Source: Agrococcus jejuensis (lineage in GTDB: Bacteria; Actinomycetota; Actinomycetes; Actinomycetales; Microbacteriaceae). From it: a stretch of DNA of 64,000 nt. The DNA lies in NCBI RefSeq assembly GCF_900099705.1, contig NZ_LT629695.1, positions 1,922,001 through 1,986,000 on the forward strand. The letters run 5' to 3'. A program made the position numbers and the translations under genes. The notes beneath the pieces are model-generated. The model did no database searches, was not told where the DNA came from, and saw only the letters and a program-made list of their open reading frames with translations. Positions 34,474-42,071 of the stretch are shown one piece after another (the stretch's first letter is position 1; each line of letters opens with the position of its first letter).

Positions 34474-36414
34474 ATGACTGCTGCCCGATCCGGCATCGAC
34501 ATCGCCGAGCTCAGCCCGGAGATCCGCCCCCAGGACGACCTGTTCCAGCACGTGCACGCCAAGTGGCTCGCGCGCACCGACATCCCCTCCGACAAGGCGC
34601 GCTGGGGATCGTTCGCCGTGCTCGCCGAGGAGGCGGAGCAGGCGGTGCGCACGATCATCGAGGAGTCGACCGACGCCGAGCCCGGCACCGAGCAGCGCAA
34701 GGTCGGCGACCTGTTCGCGTCGTTCATGGACGAGGCGGCGATCGACGCGCGCGGCATCGACCCCATCCGCCACCTGCTCGCGCAGGTCGACGGCATCGAG
34801 ACGACCGACGACCTGCTGCGCGTCGTCGCGAGCATGGAGCGCATCGGCGGTCCCGGCCTCTTCGGCCAGTACGTCGACAACGACCCGGGCGACCCCGAGC
34901 GCTACGTCGTCAACGTCGTGCAGGGCGGCCTGGGCCTGCCCGACGAGTCGTACTACCGCGAGGAGTCGTTCGCCGAGACGCGCGCGAAGTACCTCGCGCA
35001 CCTGCAGACGATGCTCGGGCACGTCGAGCGCCCGGATGCGGCGGCCGAGGCCTCCGCGATCCTCGCGCTCGAGACCGACGTCGCCACGCACCACTGGGAC
35101 CGCGTGACGTCGCGCGACAGCGTCAAGACGTACAACCTGCAGCCGTTCGTCGACACGTACGAGTGGCTCGCGCCGTGGTTCGAGGCCGTCGAGTCGCCCG
35201 CCGACGCGTACCGCGAGGTCGTCGTGCACCAGCCGTCGTACCTCGAGGGCGTCGCGACGCTGCTCGTGCCCGAGCGCCTCGACGCGTGGCGCTCGTGGCT
35301 GCGCGCCGGCATCGTGCGCGCGTGGGCGCCGTACCTCACGACGACGATCTCGAAGGACGCGTTCGCGTTCTACGGCACCGCGCTCACGGGCGCGCTCGAG
35401 CAGCGCGCGCGCTGGAAGCGCGGCGTCGCGCTCGTCGAGGGCGCCCTGGGCGACATCGTCGGCAAGGTCTACGTCGAGCGGCACTTCCCGCCGCACGCGC
35501 GCACGGCGATGGACGAGCTCATCGCGAACCTCGTCGCCGCGTACCGCGCCTCCATCGAGACCCTCGAGTGGATGAGCCCGGAGACGCGCGAGGCGGCGCT
35601 CGAGAAGCTCGAGCGGTTCACGCCGAAGATCGGCTTCCCCGTGCGCTGGCGCACGTACGAGGCGCTCGAGGTCGGCGACGACCTCGTGGCGAACGTGCAG
35701 GCCGCCGCGTCGCACGAGCACGACCGCGAGCTGGGCAAGATCGGCCGCCCCATCGACCGCGACGAGTGGTTCATGGGTCCGCAGACCGTCAACGCGTACT
35801 ACAACCCCGGCTTCAACGAGATCGTCTTCCCCGCCGCGATCCTGCAGCCGCCGTTCTTCGACCACACGGCGGACCCGGCCGCGAACTACGGCGCGATCGG
35901 CGCGGTCATCGGACACGAGATCGGCCACGGCTTCGACGACCAGGGCTCGCGCTACGACGGCGACGGCCGCCTGCGCGACTGGTGGACCGAGGACGATCGC
36001 GCGCGCTTCGAGGAGCGCACGAGCGTGCTCATCGCCCAGTACGACGCGCTGTCGCCCGCAGCCGCGCCCGACCACAACGTCAACGGCGCCCTCACGATCG
36101 GCGAGAACATCGGCGACCTCGGCGGCCTCGGCATCGCGTGGAAGGCGTACCTGCGGCACCTCGACGGTGCCGAGGCGCCCATCATCGACGGGCTCGACGG
36201 CGCGCAGCGCTTCTTCCTGTCGTGGGCGCAGGCGTGGCAGCTGAAGATCCGCACCGAGGAGGCCATCCGCCTCGTGTCGATCGACCCGCACTCGCCGAAC
36301 GAGCACCGCACGAACCAGATCGTGCGCAACATGGATGCGTTCTACGACGCGTTCGCGGTGCGCGAGGGCGATGCGCTGTGGCTGTCGCCCGAGGCGCGCG
36401 TCACCATCTGGTAG
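34474..36414 (+). CDS. M13 family zinc metallopeptidase (neprilysin/PepO-like)
   Basis: 646 residues, normal length. Zinc motif H-E-I-G-H with the following G-F-D-D-Q-G-S, the third ligand in G-E-N-I-G-D-L-G-G, and substrate-binding N-A-Y-Y-N-P are all present. The last residues have the conserved C-terminal block (Y-D-A-F-A-V-R-E-G-D), although the usual R-V-W-[end] reads V-T-I-W. No signal peptide, so it is probably cytosolic, like PepO, degrading small peptides. It begins 9 bp after the channel gene and has its own leaderless promoter. Confidence 0.95.
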   Translation: MTAARSGIDIAELSPEIRPQDDLFQHVHAKWLARTDIPSDKARWGSFAVLAEEAEQAVRTIIEESTDAEPGTEQRKVGDLFASFMDEAAIDARGIDPIRHLLAQVDGIETTDDLLRVVASMERIGGPGLFGQYVDNDPGDPERYVVNVVQGGLGLPDESYYREESFAETRAKYLAHLQTMLGHVERPDAAAEASAILALETDVATHHWDRVTSRDSVKTYNLQPFVDTYEWLAPWFEAVESPADAYREVVVHQPSYLEGVATLLVPERLDAWRSWLRAGIVRAWAPYLTTTISKDAFAFYGTALTGALEQRARWKRGVALVEGALGDIVGKVYVERHFPPHARTAMDELIANLVAAYRASIETLEWMSPETREAALEKLERFTPKIGFPVRWRTYEALEVGDDLVANVQAAASHEHDRELGKIGRPIDRDEWFMGPQTVNAYYNPGFNEIVFPAAILQPPFFDHTADPAANYGAIGAVIGHEIGHGFDDQGSRYDGDGRLRDWWTEDDRARFEERTSVLIAQYDALSPAAAPDHNVNGALTIGENIGDLGGLGIAWKAYLRHLDGAEAPIIDGLDGAQRFFLSWAQAWQLKIRTEEAIRLVSIDPHSPNEHRTNQIVRNMDAFYDAFAVREGDALWLSPEARVTIW

Positions 36415-36440
36415 GCGTGGCCCAGGCTGCGCACGGCTGC

Positions 36441-36474
36441 GACGGCGTCCTCCCCGATCGGGGCGGGCGCCGTC
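36441..36474 (+). terminator. Hairpin downstream of the M13 peptidase gene
   Basis: Outer arms GACGGCG/CGCCGTC and inner CCCC-GATC-GGGG form a two-part hairpin 27 bp after the stop. No T-run. The rest of the 280-bp gap to 36694 shows no convincing gene. Confidence 0.5.
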
Positions 36475-36694
36475 GGCGTCTGGGGCTCGCGCGCGTCGTC
36501 CATGCGACGAGGATGGCTCATCCGTCTGGGAGTCCGCATCCGCCCTGCGACGGATCCTCGCGTGCGCATGCCCGCTGCGGCACGCGAGGTCAAGGGGTGG
36601 GGAATGCCCAGTCCGCACGAGGCTCGCGGTCGCTAGGGTTGGACGGTCGGGGGATGCTCCAACGCCCTCGACTCCGAAGACGACAGGAGACGTG

Positions 36695-36943
36695 ATGCGC
36701 GGCAGGATCCTCTTCGTGGTGGGCCTCGGCGTCGGCTACGTGCTGGGCGCGAAGGCCGGCAGGCAGCGGTACGAGCAGATCGCCTCCACGGCCGACAAGC
36801 TGTGGAACTCCAAGGCGGTCGCGAAGCCGCGTGCCGAGGTGCAGCACTTCGTCGAGACGCAGACGCCCAAGGTCGTCGACGCCGCGACCGACGCTGCGAC
36901 GAAGGCCATCCGCAAGGCGACGCGTCGCCCGAAGGAGTCGTGA
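36695..36943 (+). CDS. YtxH-like small membrane protein
   Basis: 82 residues from the ATG at 36695 with AGGAG 5 bp upstream. One N-terminal membrane segment (F-V-V-G-L-G-V-G-Y-V-L-G-A-K-A-G) followed by R-Q-R-Y-E-Q-I, the classic YtxH-type glycine helix and basic amphipathic tail. Such proteins are linked to envelope stress; no enzyme activity is expected. Its stop overlaps the next start (TGATG), opening a three-gene operon. Confidence 0.88.
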   Translation: MRGRILFVVGLGVGYVLGAKAGRQRYEQIASTADKLWNSKAVAKPRAEVQHFVETQTPKVVDAATDAATKAIRKATRRPKES

Positions 36944-37398
36944 TGGCCGAGCGCCGGTCGCTCCCCGAGCTGCTCGCGGAGGTGCCGACGCTCGTCGTGA
37001 ACCTGTTCCGCGCCGAGCTCGAGAACCTGCAGTCGGAGGTCAAGGGCAAGGTCGCGAAGCTCGGCATCGGCGGCGCGCTCCTCGCGGTCGCGGGCGTCAT
37101 GGCGATCTTCATGCTCGGCTGGCTCCTCGCGGCCGTCAACGGCCTGTGGCAGCTGCTGTTCGCCGAATGGGCGGCCGCGCTGCTCACCGCCGCGTGCCTG
37201 CTCGTGGTCATCGGCATCCTCGTGCTGATCGGCATCCCGCTGCTCAAGCGCGGCGCCGCCTTCAAGGAGATGGACTCGCTCGACTCCATCAAGGACGACG
37301 TGAACATGGTGCGCGGCCTCGGCCACGCCGCCGACGGCACCTCGCCGCTCGACGACCTGCCCACGCGCACCACCCGCACGGACGGAGACCTGCGATGA
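36943..37398 (+). CDS. Phage-holin-like membrane protein (actinobacterial holin-X family)
   Basis: 151 residues. N-terminal amphipathic helix (S-L-P-E-L-L-A-E-V-P-T-L-V) then two membrane segments (about 40-65 and 75-100), matching the family named putative actinobacterial holin-X. Despite the name it is a widespread chromosomal envelope protein, not a prophage mark. Overlaps the upstream YtxH gene and the downstream DUF3618 gene (ATGA), the usual order of this cluster in actinobacteria. Confidence 0.88.
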   Translation: MAERRSLPELLAEVPTLVVNLFRAELENLQSEVKGKVAKLGIGGALLAVAGVMAIFMLGWLLAAVNGLWQLLFAEWAAALLTAACLLVVIGILVLIGIPLLKRGAAFKEMDSLDSIKDDVNMVRGLGHAADGTSPLDDLPTRTTRTDGDLR

Positions 37399-37601
37399 CC
37401 GATCAGCGTGACGTCGACCGCCAGCGCGACGAGCTGCGCCGCGCCCTCGAGGAGATCGAGGATCGCGTGAACCCGGCGAAGGTCGCCGAGCGCACGCGCC
37501 GCCGCATCGACGAGAACCCGACGCCGTTCCTCGCCGCCGCGGGCGGCGTCGTGCTCGCCGTCGCGGGCGTCGCGGCGCTGCTCATCTTCCGCCGCCGCTA
37601 A
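37395..37601 (+). CDS. DUF3618 membrane protein
   Basis: 68 residues. Short charged N-terminus with R-D-E-L-R-R-A-L-E-E-I-E-D-R-V-N-P, typical for DUF3618, and one C-terminal membrane helix ending R-R-R. Function unknown; probably a peripheral partner of the two preceding envelope proteins. Starts inside the previous gene's stop codon. Confidence 0.88.
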   Translation: MTDQRDVDRQRDELRRALEEIEDRVNPAKVAERTRRRIDENPTPFLAAAGGVVLAVAGVAALLIFRRR

Positions 37602-37645
37602 GCGCGCGTCCGGCGTCGATCCCAGCGAGGACGCATCGGTCGTGA

Positions 37646-37678
37646 CCCTTCGAGGCTCACTTCGTTCGCACCTCAGGG
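37646..37678. repeat. Family E palindrome, copy E2
   Basis: 33-bp hairpin, CCCTTCGAGGC at one end, GCACCTCAGGG at the other and CTTCGTTCG in the middle. In reverse orientation relative to E1 and E3. It is in the gap between the convergent DUF3618 and acetyltransferase genes and may end both transcripts. Confidence 0.8.
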
Positions 37679-37691
37679 AGCGGACGAGAGG

Positions 37692-38168
37692 TCAGGCGTC
37701 GTCGCGGCCCGGCAGGTGCACGGCGAGCGCGAAGTCGGCGGGCGCATCCGCCGCATCCGACTCGAGCCCGAGGGTGCGGTAGAAGTCGACCGCGACCTCG
37801 CTCGACTGCCACTGCAGCATGCCGATGCGCGCCTCGCGCTCGGCCCACACGCGCACGGCCTCGAAGAGCGCCGTGCCGGCGCCGCGGCCGCGCGCCGCGG
37901 GCGAGACCCACAGGTCGTGCATGCGCGCGATCGACCGCTCCTGGCGCAGCGCGGGGCCATAGTCCTGCGCTGCGGCGTACCCGACGACCTCGCCGTCGGC
38001 GACCGCGACCAGCACGTGGTGCGTGGGGTTGTCGAGGTTCCACGCGAGCCGCTCGCGGTACCGCACGACCTTCTCGTCGGGCTCGTCGTCGGAGCCCCAG
38101 CGCTGCAGCAGCGCCACGAGCGCGTCGACGTCGTCGCGCGTCGCCGCTCGCACCTCGACCCCTGCCAT
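37692..38168 (-). CDS. GNAT family N-acetyltransferase
   Basis: 158 residues from the ATG at 38168, fixed by a TATCCT box 6 nt upstream. GNAT fold with the acetyl-CoA loop as V-S-P-A-A-R-G-R-G-A-G-T-A-L and the following F-Y-R-T-L-G-L block. Length and order are usual. Substrate unknown. Upstream in-frame codons to 38300 were rejected. Confidence 0.92.
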   Translation of the reverse strand: MAGVEVRAATRDDVDALVALLQRWGSDDEPDEKVVRYRERLAWNLDNPTHHVLVAVADGEVVGYAAAQDYGPALRQERSIARMHDLWVSPAARGRGAGTALFEAVRVWAEREARIGMLQWQSSEVAVDFYRTLGLESDAADAPADFALAVHLPGRDDA

Positions 38169-38174
38169 GAGCCC

Positions 38175-38180
38175 AGGATA
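38175..38180 (-). promoter_or_regulatory. -10 box TATCCT, leaderless acetyltransferase promoter
   Basis: Minus-strand TATCCT lies 6 nt before the ATG at 38168. Confidence 0.5.
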
Positions 38181-38290
38181 GGGCGCGCCGCTGGACGCGT
38201 CGGGGAAGCCGAGCGATGGGCTCGGCGTTGGCATGAGCGACGCGACGCCGCCCACCCGACGCGGCGACGCAGCCGAGGAGAGGGAGACCC

Positions 38291-38722
38291 GTGTCCGCAC
38301 TCACCATGCCGCTCGCCGATCGCTGGCGGTTCCTGTCGGAGGCGACCGTGGCGGTCGTGTCCGCGAGCCACGACGGCGAGAGCGTCGCGGTGCCGATCTG
38401 GATCGAGGCGCGCGACCGCAGCGTGCTCATGGTCACGCCGCGCGCGTCCGAGAAGGCCCGCGTCATGCTCGGCGCCGGCCGCGCCTGGGTCACGGCGCTC
38501 ACGAACGACGCGCCCTACCGCTTCGTCGCGGGAGAGGGCCCGGTGGAGCTCGACGAGTCGGTCGACCTGCCCGCGCTCGTGCGGTCGATGTCGCGCCGCA
38601 GCCTCGGCGAGGCGAAGGGCGCCGAGTTCGCCGAGGGCTGGCTCGAGGGCGATCCGAGCATCGTCGTGCTGCGCGTCACGCCCGACCGGTGGCGCTCGAT
38701 GGACGAGTCGCGCGGCGAGTAG
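38291..38722 (+). CDS. PPOX-fold (pyridoxamine 5'-phosphate oxidase-like) protein
   Basis: 143 residues from a GTG at 38291 with AGGGAGA 5 bp upstream. Split-barrel flavin fold: A-T-V-A-V-V-S-A then V-A-V-P-I-W-I-E, V-L-M-V-T-P-R-A-S-E-K-A-R and Y-R-F-V-A-G-E-G-P. It may bind FMN, heme or F420; the subgroup is not clear. Divergent from the acetyltransferase gene. Confidence 0.82.
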   Translation: MSALTMPLADRWRFLSEATVAVVSASHDGESVAVPIWIEARDRSVLMVTPRASEKARVMLGAGRAWVTALTNDAPYRFVAGEGPVELDESVDLPALVRSMSRRSLGEAKGAEFAEGWLEGDPSIVVLRVTPDRWRSMDESRGE

Positions 38723-38820
38723 CGAGCGCCGACAAGGCGCGCACCCGCCGGAGGCGCCGCGCCTGTGCCCGACCGGCAGCGACTGGCACCGTCCAGCCGC
38801 CGCCCGCGAGGATGGGAGCC

Positions 38821-39375
38821 ATGCACATGCTCCTGCGGTTCCTGCTCGCCATGCTCGTCCGCGGCAACCGCGCGCCGCGCCTCGCGATCGACGAGGTCAG
38901 CCGCATCGACTACCGCGTGCACCTCGTCGACATCGACCTGCTCGGCCACATGAACAACGGTCGGTACCTGTCGTTCATGGACCTCGGCCGCATCGACCTC
39001 ACGAAGCGCACCGGCATCGCCGCGCGCCTGTCGAAGGCGGGCATCCACGCCGTCGTCGGCCAGCAGTCGATCGCCTACCGCCGCTCGATCGGCTTCCTGC
39101 ACGCCTTCACGCTCGAGTCGCGACTCGTGGGCGCGGATGAGCGCAGCTGCTACATCGAGCAGCGGTTCGTGGCGAAGGGCCAGGTGATGGCGCGCGCCGT
39201 CGTGCGCGGCCGCTTCGTGCAGCGCGGCGTCGGCGCCGTGCGCATGGACGTCGTGAGCGCCGCCTGCGACTACGACTTCGAGGCGAACCACCCCGTGCCC
39301 GACGAGATCCGCACGTGGGCCGACTGGTCGGCGCTGCCCGGCGCGAAGGCCGACCACCCGAGCGTCTGGGCCTGA
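38821..39375 (+). CDS. Acyl-CoA thioesterase (hotdog fold, 4HBT type)
   Basis: 184 residues from the ATG at 38821; 38812 and 38827 are alternative ATGs in frame. D-I-D-L-L-G-H-M-N-N-G-R-Y-L-S at about residue 40 is the catalytic block of 4HBT thioesterases (THEM6-like subgroup). A hydrophobic N-terminus (L-L-R-F-L-L-A-M-L-V) may attach it to the membrane. It should release free acids from thioesters; no specific substrate is known. Confidence 0.88.
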   Translation: MHMLLRFLLAMLVRGNRAPRLAIDEVSRIDYRVHLVDIDLLGHMNNGRYLSFMDLGRIDLTKRTGIAARLSKAGIHAVVGQQSIAYRRSIGFLHAFTLESRLVGADERSCYIEQRFVAKGQVMARAVVRGRFVQRGVGAVRMDVVSAACDYDFEANHPVPDEIRTWADWSALPGAKADHPSVWA

Positions 39376-39401
39376 CGCCCAGCGCCCGCGGGGCGCGTCA
39401 G
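39372..39401. terminator. Shared bidirectional terminator
   Basis: CTGACGC (39372-39378) pairs with GCGTCAG (39395-39401). The stem overlaps the stop codons of both convergent genes, the thioesterase and the immunity-like gene. Confidence 0.5.
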
Positions 39402-40564
39402 CGCAGCGACGGCCCGCCGTCGACGTCGTGGCCGTGGACGTACTTGCGACCGGCCACCCACGGCAGCGCGTCGAGCGCATCCGCCCAGCCCACGACGGCT
39501 GCGAGGTCGTCGTCGGTCAGCACGACGTCCTTGAGGTAGGGGCCGGGGATGCCGCTCCACAGCGAGAGGTCGGGCGCGAGGAACCACGTCGCCGAGCGCG
39601 AGCCCGACGCGTGCGCCTTGATCGCGCCCGCCCGCATCCGCTCGATCGCGGGCCGCGGCGACCACGGCTGCCCGCTGAGCAGGTACGTCGCCGACTCGTC
39701 CTGCAGCGTGCGATGCGCCGACTTCGCGAGGCTCACGAGCGTCGGCTCCTCGCGGCGCTCGTCGTCGCTGCGGTCGACGAGCATGAGCAGGCTCGGGATG
39801 ATGCTGCGGCGCACGTCCTGATCGCGCCAGTGGCCGCGGCCCACGCGCACGAGCACGTCGATCGCCGACCGGGCCTGCATGCGGCGGCCGAGGCCGGCGA
39901 CGTCGTGCAGCAGCTCCTCGGGCGCGTCGTCGAGGTACCGGAACGTCGTGGGATCGGCGAAGTCCTCGTCGCGCGCGAGCACCACGAGCAGCCGCTGGGC
40001 CTGCAGCCGCGTCTCGAGCAGGATGTCGTCGCTCGCGTCGTGGAGCAGGTCGACGAGCGCCTCGCGACCGGAGAGGTCGCCGGCACGCGCTGCCGCGGCG
40101 ACGGCGGCGACGCGCGCGTCGAGCGGGGCGAGCTCGCGGAGGTGCGGGGTCGCGACGATCGGCAGGTCGACGCCCGGCTCGGGGCCGAACCAGGTGCCGG
40201 CGGGCGGCTCGGACGCGCGGATGGCGTCGGCAGCGTCGGTGCGCGGAGCCGCGGGGGCCCGCGCGGGGCGCGGCGGCAGGGGCGTGCCCGCGGGCGGGGG
40301 AGCGATGGGCGTGCCGCGCCGCCAGCCCTGCTCGCCCAGCAGCAGCGAGTCGTGCTCGCGGGCACGGCACTCGTCGGCGAAGTCGCCGGCCGCATCCTCG
40401 TCGGCGAGGAACCGCTCGAGCTGCTCGGGCGTGAGCGCGTAGCGCTCGTGCGTGTCGATCGCGCCGATGCTCACGGGGATCGCCAGGAAGCCGCGGCCCG
40501 TCTCGTCGTCGATGCCGAGCGTGAAGAGCCGCGCTCGCGACACGAAGGGCGTCCGGATGCTCAT
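39398..40564 (-). CDS. Putative immunity protein of the toxin operon
   Basis: 388 residues, not assigned to a named family. The N-terminal part (L-F-T-L-G-I-D-D-E-T-G-R-G-F, then C-R-A-R-E-H-D) resembles proteins that follow T7SS-type toxins in actinobacteria, from memory. A Pro/Ala linker (about 85-110) leads to a helical, HEAT-like region (about 125-300) and a C-terminal domain with G-P-Y-L-K-D-V-V-L-T-D-D-D-L. No signal or membrane segment: cytosolic. Starts 4 bp after the toxin-like gene, the usual order of toxin then immunity. Confidence 0.75.
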   Translation of the reverse strand: MSIRTPFVSRARLFTLGIDDETGRGFLAIPVSIGAIDTHERYALTPEQLERFLADEDAAGDFADECRAREHDSLLLGEQGWRRGTPIAPPPAGTPLPPRPARAPAAPRTDAADAIRASEPPAGTWFGPEPGVDLPIVATPHLRELAPLDARVAAVAAAARAGDLSGREALVDLLHDASDDILLETRLQAQRLLVVLARDEDFADPTTFRYLDDAPEELLHDVAGLGRRMQARSAIDVLVRVGRGHWRDQDVRRSIIPSLLMLVDRSDDERREEPTLVSLAKSAHRTLQDESATYLLSGQPWSPRPAIERMRAGAIKAHASGSRSATWFLAPDLSLWSGIPGPYLKDVVLTDDDLAAVVGWADALDALPWVAGRKYVHGHDVDGGPSLR

Positions 40565-40568
40565 GGCG

Positions 40569-41210
40569 TCAGCCTCCAGGGGGGAAGTCGTCGACGGTGA
40601 AGTCGGTGCCCTCGACCATACCTCCGGCGTCGATGACGCCCTCGGAGATGTTGCTGGGCGTCAGGCCGCCCGGCAGCCACTGCGGGTTCGCGCCCGACTC
40701 GTTGCCGCTGGGCATGCGGATGCCGTGGTCGCCCGGCCTCGGCACGTCCACGCGCACGAGGTCGCCGTCGAGGGTGCCGGGGGTGAGGCCCAGCGCCTGC
40801 TCCATGAGGGCCGGATCGCCGCCGGTCTGCGCGATCATGTCGTCGACCTCGCTCGCCGACATGATGAAGCTCGTCGAGTCGCGATGCGTGATGCCGTACT
40901 CGTCGTAGTCGGAGCGCGGCATGAAGCGGGTGCCGCCGTGCTCGAAGCGCGACACGTGATCGTCGAGATCGTCCTGCGAGAAGTACGTGCTCGGGTGCGG
41001 GCGGTTGCCGTTGCCCGCCGCGTGCACGTCGCGCAGCGAGTCGGGCAGGTGGTCGAACCGGTCGAGGTCGCGGATCGCCTCGGCGTCGTCGTGCATCTTG
41101 CGGGCGCGGTCGCGGGCGCGCTTGCGGTGCAGCCTCGCGATGCGCTCGAACGTCTCGCGCAGCTGGTCCTTGACGGTGTCCGCGGCGCCGTCGAGCTTGC
41201 TCCTGGCCAT
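40569..41210 (-). CDS. Putative toxin tip of a split polymorphic toxin
   Basis: 213 residues. N-terminal basic helix (residues 15-40), then a compact domain with S-T-S-F-I-M (112-117), S-x-x-S-E-V-D (about 118-123), R-V-D-V-P (153-157), R-M-P-S-G-N-E-x-G-A-N-x-x-W-L-P-G-G (165-182) and E190. This last motif recalls C-terminal tips of polymorphic toxins in Firmicutes and actinobacteria; I cannot name the family. It lacks a signal peptide. It lies between a WXG100-like gene and an immunity-like gene. Toxicity and chemistry are inferred. Confidence 0.7.
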   Translation of the reverse strand: MARSKLDGAADTVKDQLRETFERIARLHRKRARDRARKMHDDAEAIRDLDRFDHLPDSLRDVHAAGNGNRPHPSTYFSQDDLDDHVSRFEHGGTRFMPRSDYDEYGITHRDSTSFIMSASEVDDMIAQTGGDPALMEQALGLTPGTLDGDLVRVDVPRPGDHGIRMPSGNESGANPQWLPGGLTPSNISEGVIDAGGMVEGTDFTVDDFPPGG

Positions 41211-41229
41211 CAGGTGGTCACCGTTCCCA

Positions 41230-41946
41230 TCAGGCGGTCGAGAACTGGAGGGACATGATCTGCGCCACGAACTCCTGGCCGAGGCTGTCGACGTCGTCGC
41301 CCGTCGCCTCCATGCCCGAGGATGCGCGATCGAGGGCCTGCAGGTCGAGGATGAGCGCCTCGGCCTCGCCGACGGCGCCCTGCACGACGGGCAGGTCCAT
41401 CGTCGCCTCGATGAGCGGCTCGGCGATCGACAGCAGCGGATCCATCACCAGCTCGAGGATCTGGCCGACGGCGGCGTCGATCATGAGGTCGGTCACGATG
41501 TCGATCGCCTTCTTGCGGGCGACGAGGATGACGGCCTGCACGGCGGCACCGGCTCCGAAGGTGACGACGGCCGAGGCGATCGCGACGGCGATCTGCGCTG
41601 CCGTGATGACGAGCTCGGCGATGACCTTGAGCTTGAGGGCGACGACGGCGTCGGCGAACAGGTCGACGCCCGTCGCGGCGGGGCCGATGAGGTCGGAGAG
41701 CTGGCGCATGCTGCCCGAGCGCTCCTCGTCCCACGCGTCGGCGTGCGCCTTCGCGAACGATCCCGTGACCGAGGCGTACGCGTCCTGCACGTTGGCGTCG
41801 GCGGCGTCGATCGCGCTGTTGAGGTCGTCCTCGAACTGGCGCATGATGTGCGCCGCCTGGTTGATGGCGTCCTCGTCGAGCTGCGGCCATTCGAAGCCGA
41901 GCAGGTCGAGCACCCAGACGAGCTCGCCGGGCAGGGTCATGGCCAT
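41230..41946 (-). CDS. WXG100-like (CpnT N-terminal-type) secreted helical protein
   Basis: 238 residues from the ATG at 41946, with AGGAG 8 bp upstream. It starts F-E-W-P-Q-L-D-E-D-A-I, has a second Trp in H-A-D-A-W-D-E-E (Trp72) and a hydrophobic Ala/Val-rich stretch at about 107-142. This is the pattern of the WXG100-like N-terminal domain of CpnT and other actinobacterial T7SS toxins, which usually precede the toxic domain in the same chain. Here it is a separate protein, followed 19 bp later by the toxin-like gene. No ESX secretion gene is in the window. Confidence 0.8.
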   Translation of the reverse strand: MAMTLPGELVWVLDLLGFEWPQLDEDAINQAAHIMRQFEDDLNSAIDAADANVQDAYASVTGSFAKAHADAWDEERSGSMRQLSDLIGPAATGVDLFADAVVALKLKVIAELVITAAQIAVAIASAVVTFGAGAAVQAVILVARKKAIDIVTDLMIDAAVGQILELVMDPLLSIAEPLIEATMDLPVVQGAVGEAEALILDLQALDRASSGMEATGDDVDSLGQEFVAQIMSLQFSTA

Positions 41947-42071
41947 GCTTCAGGCTCCTCGGTGCTTCATGGGGACGACGGATCGGCCGTCAGCACGCCA
42001 GGGGCTTGGGCTCGATCCCGAACCTATCCGCGGCTGGCTGGACGCGCGGTGGGGAGAACTGCCCGCCGGCG

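Noticed and set aside
36342..36593. Minus-strand frame in the gap after the M13 peptidase gene
   Set aside because: It overlaps the 3' end of a certain gene and a hairpin, with no start signal.
36943..37398. Holin-like gene as evidence for a prophage
   Set aside because: The YtxH/holin-X/DUF3618 trio is a common chromosomal cluster in actinobacteria, and no other phage gene is near.
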